Assembly: GCA_963575745.1 (NCBI GenBank)
Contig: CAUYUJ010009475.1
Coordinates: 1-34,097, forward strand
Source of the DNA: Prorocentrum cordatum
Taxonomy: Eukaryota; Sar; Dinophyceae; Prorocentrales; Prorocentraceae
Direction: 5' to 3'
Length of the DNA stretch: 34,097 bases
The translations under genes and the position numbers were made by a program. This document shows, piece after piece, positions 28,801 through 34,097 of this stretch. Below the pieces are notes generated by a model. The model saw only the letters and a program-made list of their open reading frames with translations, did no database searches and was not told the origin of the DNA. Numbering within the stretch: the stretch's first letter is position 1; the number at the start of each line of letters is the position of its first letter.

Positions 28801-30916
28801 TGAGGTGGCCGAAAGCTTGGGGCTTGATGGCGTCCACCCCTAGGGCCGTGGACGGCTTGAAGGACCGCGCCGCCTTGCGGATCTCCTCCGCCGTAGGCGC
28901 CTGCCCTAGCCCCTCCAGGTGAGCCTCTGGCAGCGCCTCGTCAAGGTCCATCGGCTGGATCTCGCCGTGCTGCCAGATGTCCTGGTACTCCTCCAGCAGG
29001 CTGTCGAGGGTGGCCGCTATCCCTGCAGGCCCGTTGTCGCCGTCCTGGTCGGCTGTCCAGCCCTGCGGCGCTCGGCAGAAGGCGTGGGCGGCCCCTCCGC
29101 CGTCTCGCACAGCCTCCCGAGCCCAGGCGCGCCAGCGCTGGTCTCGGCCTTTCGCACAGCCAGCCTCGAGCCGACCTGCGATTTCCCTGGCCTCGGCCTC
29201 GAGCTCCTCGACCTCCGCGAAGGTGAGCTCCCGCATCCTCCGAAGGCGCCTCCTCCACTTGGCAGCCTCAGGCGGGCTGAGGGCATCGCCTCTCGCGTAC
29301 TCCGACGAGGCCAGCTTGCTGCCCATCTTGGCGTGGATGGCCTTGAGCTGTTGGCAGGCCGCGACCCTGGCGCTCGGCAGGTGCAGCCGCTTCCTCGTGA
29401 CCAGCTCCTCCCAGAGCACCGCGCCGACCCTGCGCCAGTGGGCCGCCTCGGGGGGCCCGCGCGCGTGGGGGCCACTGCTGGGCAGGAACACCTCCTGCTT
29501 TACAAACCGTGGCTTGGCCTCTCGGCCCGTGAATCTGTCCGCCTCCTGGGTCCCGATGTGGTAGCACCCCAGTAGGTCGGACTCCATCAACTTGGCGAAC
29601 TCCCCGTAGAGGTCGTTCACCGACTCTTGCGGCAAGCTGCCCCCCACAACATCCTCGGGGAACGTCGGGTAGCCAGCCTCCTCCTCATGGCTGGCCCCCC
29701 CCCTCGGCGAACCCTCCAGCCCATGGACTGCAGGACTGGGGCCGCGAGGCCCTCGCGTCAGAGAGTCCGCGTCACCCCTCTCTTCCACCGTGGGAGAGCT
29801 CGCCGCAGGCTGCTCGCTGCCTCCTCTTGGGTCGCTTGGAGTCTTCCCCTCGCCCATCCCTTCGGTCGCGCGGGGGGTGAGAGGGGCTGGGCCGAGAAGC
29901 AGGCTGAAGGTGTCGGCCCACTCTGCGCCCGCATCCTGGCGGCAGCGGCCCAGCACGCCGTCGTCGACCGCCGTCGCGAAGACCTCGGCGCCCAGGACAG
30001 GTCCCTCTTCCTGCTGGGCGGCAGGCGGCCGATCCTCTCGGCCCGCCGCTGCGCTTTCCTCCGGGTCTGGGCCCGCCGCTGCCAGCGCCGGCGTCGCCTC
30101 GGGCTGGGGCCAGCCCAGCTGCTCGAGCACCCTGCGCAGGCGTGCGACCAGCGGGCCCCAGTCGGGGGGCTTGGGCCGCGGCCCCACTGGCCGCTCGGCT
30201 GGGAACGCGCGCGGCCCTATGAGGACAGGCCGCCGCTCGGGTGCACCTCGCCGCCCCAGCTCCAGGCGGACGGGCCAGTGGGGCGCGAGAGTCTCGTCGA
30301 GCCGCCTGCATCCCCTGACCAGCTTCCCCAGCTCGCTGGAGACGACGAACCAGTCCAGCTCGTTGCCGCCCCCGCTGCGGCAAGTGGCGACACCAGGCGT
30401 GACCGTCATCCCGCCGACCGCCTGCGGCCAGCCCCACTCCTGGAGCTCGCGCGGCTTGCAGTTCCAGTCGCCGCCAACCACGAACGGCGCGGCCGTGCTG
30501 GCCAGGTAGCGCCCCAGCTGGCCGAGGACGAGCTTCGACTCGCCGTCGAGGCCCCTGCCCGTCACCAGGTAGACCGAGACCGCCAGGAATCCTCCTCTGA
30601 CGGCGCAGTTGACCCAGCGGGCGATCACCCGATCCTTCGGGAGGGCGGGCCCCACGGGCGGGTCGCCCATCCCGATGTGGGCGCGGACGCCGATCCCGAC
30701 GCCGCTGGACAGGCCGCCCTTGTCGGTGACCACCGACGCGTTGAAGGCCGCCTTCCAGCCCTCCTTGCGGCAAGCCTGCTCGGCCTCCGCCTTGGCGCCT
30801 GGCGCCACTGCAACCTCTTGCAGGAAGACTACATCGGCGGTAGCCTCATGATGCAGCCATCTCATCATGCTGCTCCTGGAGGTGGTGTTGGCCGTGTCCA
30901 ACCTCCAGGTGCCTCC
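25841..30916 (-). CDS. LINE ORF2: EEP endonuclease - reverse transcriptase - zinc knuckle - RNase H polyprotein
   Basis: About 1,690 codons. The N-terminal EEP (APE-like) endonuclease (about 30220-30916) shows TANTTS, LQEV (30811-30822), GGDWN (about 30461-30475), ELDWF and a PHWPV histidine (30278-30280). The reverse transcriptase (about 27900-28850) has motif A TDLSKAYERV (Asp at 28478-28480) and motif C YLVVDD (two Asp at 28199-28204). Next comes a CX2C-X8-H-X4-C zinc knuckle (CRLCGAEPGTQKHRLFC, 27145-27196). RNase H follows with CIDGSA (Asp at 26939-26941), AELY (Glu at 26801-26803), VVTDY (26741-26743) and NKCADSK (26525-26527). The C-terminus has CKICG and FCRVCG zinc modules. It nicks target DNA, copies the element mRNA and degrades the RNA strand. 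The start is unclear: the first ATG after the ORF1 stop (30866-30868) would remove the first EEP strand, and the frame also runs open upstream under ORF1, so a +1 frameshift from ORF1 is possible. Confidence 0.9.
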   Translation of the reverse strand, partial: GGTWRLDTANTTSRSSMMRWLHHEATADVVFLQEVAVAPGAKAEAEQACRKEGWKAAFNASVVTDKGGLSSGVGIGVRAHIGMGDPPVGPALPKDRVIARWVNCAVRGGFLAVSVYLVTGRGLDGESKLVLGQLGRYLASTAAPFVVGGDWNCKPRELQEWGWPQAVGGMTVTPGVATCRSGGGNELDWFVVSSELGKLVRGCRRLDETLAPHWPVRLELGRRGAPERRPVLIGPRAFPAERPVGPRPKPPDWGPLVARLRRVLEQLGWPQPEATPALAAAGPDPEESAAAGREDRPPAAQQEEGPVLGAEVFATAVDDGVLGRCRQDAGAEWADTFSLLLGPAPLTPRATEGMGEGKTPSDPRGGSEQPAASSPTVEERGDADSLTRGPRGPSPAVHGLEGSPRGGASHEEEAGYPTFPEDVVGGSLPQESVNDLYGEFAKLMESDLLGCYHIGTQEADRFTGREAKPRFVKQEVFLPSSGPHARGPPEAAHWRRVGAVLWEELVTRKRLHLPSARVAACQQLKAIHAKMGSKLASSEYARGDALSPPEAAKWRRRLRRMRELTFAEVEELEAEAREIAGRLEAGCAKGRDQRWRAWAREAVRDGGGAAHAFCRAPQGWTADQDGDNGPAGIAATLDSLLEEYQDIWQHGEIQPMDLDEALPEAHLEGLGQAPTAEEIRKAARSFKPSTALGVDAIKPQAFGHLSDGGLEALGLLLLVLEASCRMPEQVNTLLVFFLAKPDGGWRPIGLLCSLIRLLGKLRRIDAVEWESAHQRDYFFGEAGKSCEDAVWLQAHDASVAAAMEQHSMSTMTDLSKAYERVTHEGLVAAARRHGFRLRRLKLVLRSYGGPRRLSLSRWKTDAIRVGSSIVAGCGYATTLLRVVLLAAMDAVVAQWMSLRAYLVVDDITLAVCGRLRDVEFTAFGATRDLCQRLEALGLKVSLTKGNIVSSDESAGRRTAHRLRRWDFRLRRAVKNLGVDFGMKPRASWSVLRSRMARLAVRSSRYMALKRAGVKLGRIFRSGGLASVLHGARVVGVPTAMLEKARAVNGQALAGAVGSKSRTLQFALQPDQGWKADPVFAANSLPLEAWAKAVYLGLRSDGSLEKAFSAAQPESWGQVRGPADAVKLTLRRIGWEPAAASGWRCWVTDAGEQLDLKVYSPRRTRQFIEAGIQRSLMMRLHREHLGGALGGPPTIQVTQQAVSALRRQGDSEQVALFEALVCGGLVTEADLHRERAVLSPVCRLCGAEPGTQKHRLFCCDGTGGVAAAMDLKQVRRAGAAAPDGDIGLVRCLVSLGLERAPRPAEQEVCRRGGALIGGLACGTVCIDGSAMAPEVKELTRSGWSCITVVADGTIMGGMFGCVPGPAQESGYAELYALARALREKGPQLDVVTDYLRLVEDYERGEAWCLGQGSLNADLWKEAWRHIRDLGPEAFSLQWVRAHTSRAAAALADTPWAWHRGNKCADSKAKEGAKLHPSFDAVMQRASMVRAATRAAESVAVHHGAVLKMLAGLGWPDRSPLPRPRPSRNSIVLVSGENGHSILRFGRAWGCKICGVRKGLRSRIVSSPCPGMPRPAAIAHPSHKLWVVRGDRGRGSGDEANGRGLIVFCRVCGAYARRQVHDLSRPCRPFTSRPRSAARLARTALGRLRSGREPQSNRFWGLPFPLFGAPFGGGPNDGPDEGGNSSGPEVEQA
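26050..26345 (-). other. C-terminal double zinc-like module of ORF2
   Basis: After RNase H the protein has two similar blocks. The first is GHSILRFGRAWGCKICGVRK with a later SSPCPGM. The second is KLWVV with a following GLIVFCRVCGAYARRQV, then LSRPCRPF. Each has the pattern: basic/His lead, C-x2-C-G, then a single C 15-20 residues later. The coding positions are about 26261-26272 (CKIC) and 26087-26098 (CRVC). I infer a nucleic-acid-binding tail; I do not know a named family for it. Confidence 0.55.
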
Positions 30917-30917
30917 T

Positions 30918-32153
30918 TCACGCCTCGCTCGCTGAAGCCTCCGCTGGGCCTCGCCCGACGGCGGCTGCGGCGGCTGGCCGCTCGACGGCCGCTCCTCCGC
31001 CTCCCTTGAGCTTCTTGGTGGTCGGGAGGGAGAGGCCCGCTGCTTGGCAGACCGCTTCGAGCTTGCGGCGGCCTTCGCCCTCCAGCTTGGCCAGCTGCTC
31101 GATGAAGGCCTCGCCCTCGGCGTCGACCCTGCTGCCCCCGCCGCCATCGCCTGAAGCAGCAGGACCAGCATCGCCAGCAGGGACCCCAGCGGGTGCCTTC
31201 GCCATCTCGACGTCGCCCTCGGGAGGCGGGGCCTGCTCGGCGTCGACCTCTTGCCGCAGGACAGCTCCCTTGGCTTCGAGGGCGGCCTTGGCCTGCTGGA
31301 TGGCCTCGCCGACTGCCCCGTCCTGCTCCCGCAGCACGCCTGCGAGGGCGCGGACCCCCTCCAGGGCGCTGGCGAGGTCGCCTGCCTTGGACGACTTGGT
31401 CCCAGGCGGAAGGGCGACCTCCTGGACCTTCTTGGCCTGCTCCAGCTCGTCCTGGGCGGCTGCCAACTTCCTGTCAGCTTCGGCCACCTTCCGCTTGGCC
31501 TGCTCCAGCTCCTCCTGGGCTGAGCCGACGGCCTCCTCAGCGGCCTCCTGCTCGCCCCTCCTGGACTTGGCCTGCTTGCCGAGCCGCTCCACCTTCCAGA
31601 GGAGCCCCTGCAGCACTTGGGAGTGCGTGCGCGGCTTCTCCTCCTTTGGGGCCTCCTCAGGCGGCTTGGGCAGCAGCTTGGCCCTGTCCGCGTCCGAGAG
31701 GACCACCCCGCGCGCCTCGAGCTGGGCCAGCAGGTCCTCCGCGCTCGGCTGCTGAGGCTTCGCCCCCTGGGCGCCGCCGCCTGCGCTGCCAGCGAGTGGC
31801 CCTGCGCCGCCCTCCTCCTTCTTGGCCTTGGCCTTGGGCGCGGCCTTCGGCGCAGCAGCCCGCGCGCCCGCAGCTGGAGGCGCTCCAGCCGCGGCCTCCA
31901 CGGCGCGCTGGCGCACCGACAGCGGGGCCGCCACCCCGCACCCGCGGCAGGCCAGGCGGCAGGCCCAGTTGCCGTCGGCGCCGCAGCGGCCGCAGCCCCA
32001 GGTGGGTTTCCGCGGGCCAGGCAGGACCTTGCCGCCCCCTGCGCCCGCGCCGCCCGCGCCGCCGCGCCAGGGCGCGCCGTTGTCCCCGCCGCCGTCGGCC
32101 CACGTGACGCGCCGCGGCGCGCGCGGGGGCCGCGGCCCAGCGGAGCCAGCCAT
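30918..32153 (-). CDS. LINE ORF1: RanBP2-type zinc finger and coiled-coil protein
   Basis: 411 codons from the ATG at 32153 (context CCCATGG), stop TGA at 30918-30920. An Arg/Pro/Gly-rich start is followed by a zinc finger at residues 52-72: W52-x-C54-x2-C57-x4-N62-x6-C69-x2-C72, the RanBP2 (Npl4-type) pattern, which often binds single-stranded RNA. A basic Ala/Lys stretch (about 101-113) follows. Predicted long helices or coiled coil run from about 178-245 (EELEQAKRKVAEADRKLAAA) and about 255-305. A second short helix is at 347-380. This fits an ORF1 chaperone that binds the element RNA and oligomerises, though the domain set differs from vertebrate L1 ORF1. I chose this start because it is the first good ATG after the SL and 5' UTR; the frame is open further upstream only through Gly/Glu readings of the GGA tract. 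The end lies next to the EEP-coding frame of ORF2, in the +1 relation. Confidence 0.82.
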   Translation of the reverse strand: MAGSAGPRPPRAPRRVTWADGGGDNGAPWRGGAGGAGAGGGKVLPGPRKPTWGCGRCGADGNWACRLACRGCGVAAPLSVRQRAVEAAAGAPPAAGARAAAPKAAPKAKAKKEEGGAGPLAGSAGGGAQGAKPQQPSAEDLLAQLEARGVVLSDADRAKLLPKPPEEAPKEEKPRTHSQVLQGLLWKVERLGKQAKSRRGEQEAAEEAVGSAQEELEQAKRKVAEADRKLAAAQDELEQAKKVQEVALPPGTKSSKAGDLASALEGVRALAGVLREQDGAVGEAIQQAKAALEAKGAVLRQEVDAEQAPPPEGDVEMAKAPAGVPAGDAGPAASGDGGGGSRVDAEGEAFIEQLAKLEGEGRRKLEAVCQAAGLSLPTTKKLKGGGGAAVERPAAAAAVGRGPAEASASEA

Positions 32154-32298
32154 GGGAGCCAAGAAAGTTGCGGATAGCGAGGAATGGTGCCCCTCTCTTC
32201 TGTATGGAAAGCAATCGTAACCCGCGCTCGTGCGTACACGGCGCTCTGAAGTATGCACGCACAAGACCCCCCCTCTCGGAGAGCCCAGAACGCCTCCC
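32154..32298 (-). other. LINE 5' UTR
   Basis: 145 nt between the relict SL and the ORF1 ATG. It begins GGGAGGCGTTCTGGGC on the minus strand. It has no in-frame extension of ORF1 that looks coding, and no recognisable promoter motif. Confidence 0.65.
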
Positions 32299-32313
32299 CT
32301 TGAGCCAAAATGG
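32299..32313 (-). other. Relict (5'-truncated) spliced leader
   Basis: Minus-strand CCATTTTGGCTCAAG, the last 15 nt of the dinoflagellate SL, directly downstream of a complete SL. Relicts of exactly this length arise when the AG inside CCGTAG of an older, genomically integrated SL is used as the acceptor for a new SL. It therefore records an earlier round of trans-splicing and retro-insertion. Confidence 0.95.
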
Positions 32314-32335
32314 CTTGAGCCAAAATGGCTACGGA
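32314..32335 (-). other. Complete 22-nt dinoflagellate spliced-leader sequence
   Basis: Minus strand: TCCGTAG followed by CCATTTTGGCTCAAG. This is an exact match to the conserved dinoflagellate SL, with T at the variable first base. It is not an SL RNA gene: no GT donor or intron part follows; instead the relict SL follows at once. It marks the exact 5' end of the retro-copied LINE mRNA. The next base outward begins the GGA tract. Confidence 0.96.
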
Positions 32336-32946
32336 CCTCCTCCTCCTCCTCCTCCTCCTCCTCCTCCTCCTCCACCACCTCACCTCCTCCTCCTCCTCCC
32401 TCCTCTCCTCCCTCCTCACCTTCCTCCTCCCCCCCCTCCTCCTCCTCCTCCCCTCCTTCCTCCTCCTCCTCCCTCCTCCTCCTCCCTCCTCCTCCCTCCA
32501 CCTCCTCCTCTCCTCCTCCTCCTCCTCCACCCCTCCTCCTCCTCCCCTCGCTCCTCCTCTTCTCCTCCTCCTCCTCCTCCTCCTCCTCCTCCTCCTCCTC
32601 CTCCTCCTCCTCCTCCTACTCCTCTCCTCCTCCACACTCCTCCTCCTCCCTCCTCCTCCTCCTCCTCCTCCCTCTCCTACCTCCTCCTCCCCTCCTCCTC
32701 CTCCCCTCCTCCTCCTCACCTCCTCCACCTCCTCCTCCTTCCTCCTCCTCCTCCTCCTCCACCTCTCCTCCTCCCCCCCCCCCCCTCCTCCTCCTCCTCC
32801 TCCTCCTCCTCCTCCTCCTCCTCCCCTCCTCCTCTCCTCCTCCTCCCCCCCCCCCCCTCCCCCTCCTCCACCTCCCTCCTCCTCTTTCTCCTCCTCCTCC
32901 TCCTCCTCCTCCTCCTCCTCCTCCTCCTCCTCCTCCTCCTCCCCCT
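32336..32946. repeat. Long (TCC)n / polypyrimidine tract, LINE 5' side
   Basis: About 610 bp of TCC repeats (plus strand) with CCC and CAC interruptions, starting immediately next to the SL. It has the same orientation as the tract at the LINE 3' end, so the two look like halves of one array. The poly-Glu, Gly or Arg stretch read upstream of ORF1 on the minus strand is this tract and not protein. Confidence 0.95.
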
Positions 32947-33266
32947 CCCTGGGGGCCTCCGCGGCTGCGCAGCGCCAGGACACGCTCGGGGAGGCGCGCG
33001 TGGAGGAGCAGTGCTGGCTGCCCACTGGCTGCACGGCTTTGCGCGCTGGGGTCCCGCCGTTCCGCCCCGGTGCAGGGCGCTGGGAGCCGCACGAGGTGCA
33101 GGACGTCGTGTTCGACGCGAGGTGCAGCCACGGCCTTGGAGTCAGGTGCACGTGCGGTTCTGTTGCGTGCTCTTCAGTGCGGGAGGCGGTGCTGGTTCCC
33201 GAGGGCGGTCAGCATCCAACCGCTGGGGTACACCCCCTTCAGTGGACGGCTCTGAGGGGGTGGGCG

Positions 33267-33267
<1 letters not shown>
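32947..33267. other. Spacer, possible weak coding-like block on plus strand
   Basis: GC-rich, without simple repeats. One plus-strand frame continues open out of the TCC tract to 33269 and has mixed composition with Cys pairs (VVFDARCSHG, VRCTCGSVAC). I recognise no family and no credible start, so I do not call a gene. Confidence 0.3.
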
Positions 33268-33309
<42 letters not shown>

Positions 33310-33378
33310 CGTCATCGTCATCGTCACCGTCACCGTCGTCACCGTCACCGTCACCGTCACCGTCACCGTCACCGTCAC

Positions 33379-33430
<52 letters not shown>
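33268..33430. repeat. Inverted-repeat microsatellite: (GACGAT)n joined to (CGTCAT / CGTCAC / CGT)n
   Basis: GACGAT repeats (33268-33309) turn at GACGATCGTC into their reverse complement (CGTCATCGTCATCGTC), which then grades into CACCGT repeats and a pure CGT run to 33430. The first 40 bp on either side of about 33309 can form a hairpin. Confidence 0.93.
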
Positions 33431-33431
<1 letters not shown>

Positions 33432-33856
33432 GCGGCGTGCCCCCGGCTGATGGCAGGCAAGCGCGGCCGTCGCGAGAGTCTGGCTGGGGTCATCCGCGCA
33501 GGTGCGCCCCTCCAAAGCTTCCACGGGGGCAACTGCGAGGTGATCAGTGGTGTGGCTGCCCGAGATTTCGCGGGATGGGTTCCAGCGGGGCTCCTTACAG
33601 ATCTTGGGCCAGGGGTCCTTCATTTGCTCGGTAGTTAGTTGTGCGGTGCCCAGCCTGCCCAGCGATGCGCCAAGCCCGCCCTTCATCGTGGGCGTCGCCC
33701 AACACACCGGTCACATCCACGACGCTCTCCACCAGGCTGTCCGCCAACTTAGGGGAGGCGGCGATCGCGGCGAGCGCGTCGGGTTACTCCACTTGGATGC
33801 TGACCTTCGCGTCGCCTGCCCGCCCCCGCACCCCCCGACGAACAGAGGGGGTGCGG
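33431..33856. other. Spacer; possible eroded coding fragment
   Basis: On the minus strand near 33670-33800 one frame reads SIQVE, stop, then PDALAAIAASPKLADSLVES + VVDVTGVLG, which looks protein-like but is interrupted and unsupported by a known family. Nothing else is seen. Confidence 0.25.
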
Positions 33857-33976
33857 AGGAGGGAGGGAGGGAGGGAGGGAGGTGAAGGACGAGGAGGAGG
33901 ACGAGGAGGAGGGAGGGAAGCAGGGAAAGAGGGGGGGAGGGAGGTAGGGAGGGAAGAGGGAGGGAGGGAGGGAGGG
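33857..33976. repeat. (GGGA)n / GA-rich polypurine tract
   Basis: GGGAGGGAGG and GAGGAGG repeats on the plus strand. Frames across it are Arg/Gly/Glu or Pro/Ser artefacts. Confidence 0.9.
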
Positions 33977-34097
33977 CGGCGGAGGAGCCTATCCCCCCTG
34001 TCGCGTTGCCCCTGATCCACCTTTTCCCCTGGAGTTTCTCCAGAGCCTACGCCGTGGCTGCCAAGGCCGGCGTCCAGAACCGCGCGCAGCCCAACAG
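33977..34097. other. Right edge, nothing recognised
   Basis: A short unique-looking GC-rich sequence with open frames but no motif. Confidence 0.3.

Larger units (their letters stand above)
25757..32335 (-). mobile_element. Full-length non-LTR retrotransposon (LINE) bearing a spliced leader
   Basis: About 6.6 kb, read on the minus strand. In order: SL plus relict SL (32299-32335), 5' UTR (32154-32298), ORF1 (30918-32153), ORF2 (25841-30916), and a 3' UTR of about 84 bp. No terminal repeats and no poly(A) tail are seen. Both ends abut (GGA)n in the same orientation. The EEP endonuclease and reverse transcriptase place it among APE-type non-LTR elements that also carry RNase H. All the catalytic residues I checked are present and both frames are open over kilobases, so the copy looks young. 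Such elements move by target-primed reverse transcription. The 5' SL shows that the template was a mature trans-spliced mRNA. Confidence 0.92.

Noticed and set aside
32299-32335. An SL RNA gene
   Set aside because: A true SL RNA gene would have a GT donor and an SL intron region after CTCAAG. Here a relict SL and then the LINE 5' UTR follow.
32154-33151. The N-terminal extension of the 2,436-codon minus-strand frame (start 33151) as part of the LINE protein
   Set aside because: From 33151 to about 32340 it translates spacer and the GGA tract (poly-Glu, Gly, Arg). From 32153 to 30920 it is an out-of-frame reading of ORF1. The SL at 32335 defines the transcript start.

Overview
The window looks like nuclear DNA of a dinoflagellate. 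The strongest evidence is an exact 22-nt dinoflagellate spliced-leader (SL) sequence at 32314-32335 (minus strand), followed directly by a 5'-truncated relict SL at 32299-32313. That nested arrangement is known from recycled, retro-copied mRNAs in dinoflagellates. Other supporting signs are sparse genes, high GC content, huge trinucleotide and polypurine/polypyrimidine tracts, a HEAT-repeat gene and a HET-like gene of the kind dinoflagellates carry, and a non-LTR retrotransposon with EEP, RT and RNase H domains.

Layout. (1) 1-7290: three successively more degraded copies, all on the minus strand, of a unit made of an SF1-helicase-like gene piece and a GAACGACTCACAC-type minisatellite. The first copy has a P-loop but carries a frameshift and an in-frame stop. 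(2) 7633-8450: a 73-bp satellite, 11 full copies plus a partial one. (3) 8713-9075: a HET-like exon on the minus strand. (4) 9109-17134: a very large imperfect inverted duplication. The left arm spans about 9109-13390 and the right arm about 14235-17134. The left arm is interrupted by a 356-bp-type satellite at 11385-12470. Between the arms lies a 239-bp near-perfect palindrome (13684-13922). (5) 16983-18311: a HEAT-repeat protein gene (minus) whose last ~50 codons lie inside the right arm. (6) 18312-24750: no gene I can support; simple repeats, a ~78-bp tandem repeat, a 15-bp minisatellite between two 52-bp direct repeats, and other low-complexity DNA. (7) 24755-32946: a ~6.6-kb, apparently full-length LINE on the minus strand, sitting inside a (TCC/GGA)n tract. 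(8) 32947-34097: spacer with an inverted GATGAC/GTCATC microsatellite and a GGGA tract.

The most interesting object is the LINE. Its 5' end is exactly the SL plus one relict SL. This copy therefore appears to be a reverse-transcribed trans-spliced mRNA from a lineage that went through trans-splicing and retrotransposition at least twice. Its ORF1 (RanBP2-type zinc finger and coiled coil) and ORF2 (EEP endonuclease, RT, zinc knuckle, RNase H, C-terminal zinc modules) are open, and the catalytic residues I checked are present. It ends in GGA repeats with no poly(A), and GGA repeats also flank its 5' end, which suggests insertion into a GGA microsatellite. The second notable structure is the inverted duplication with a long palindrome between its arms.
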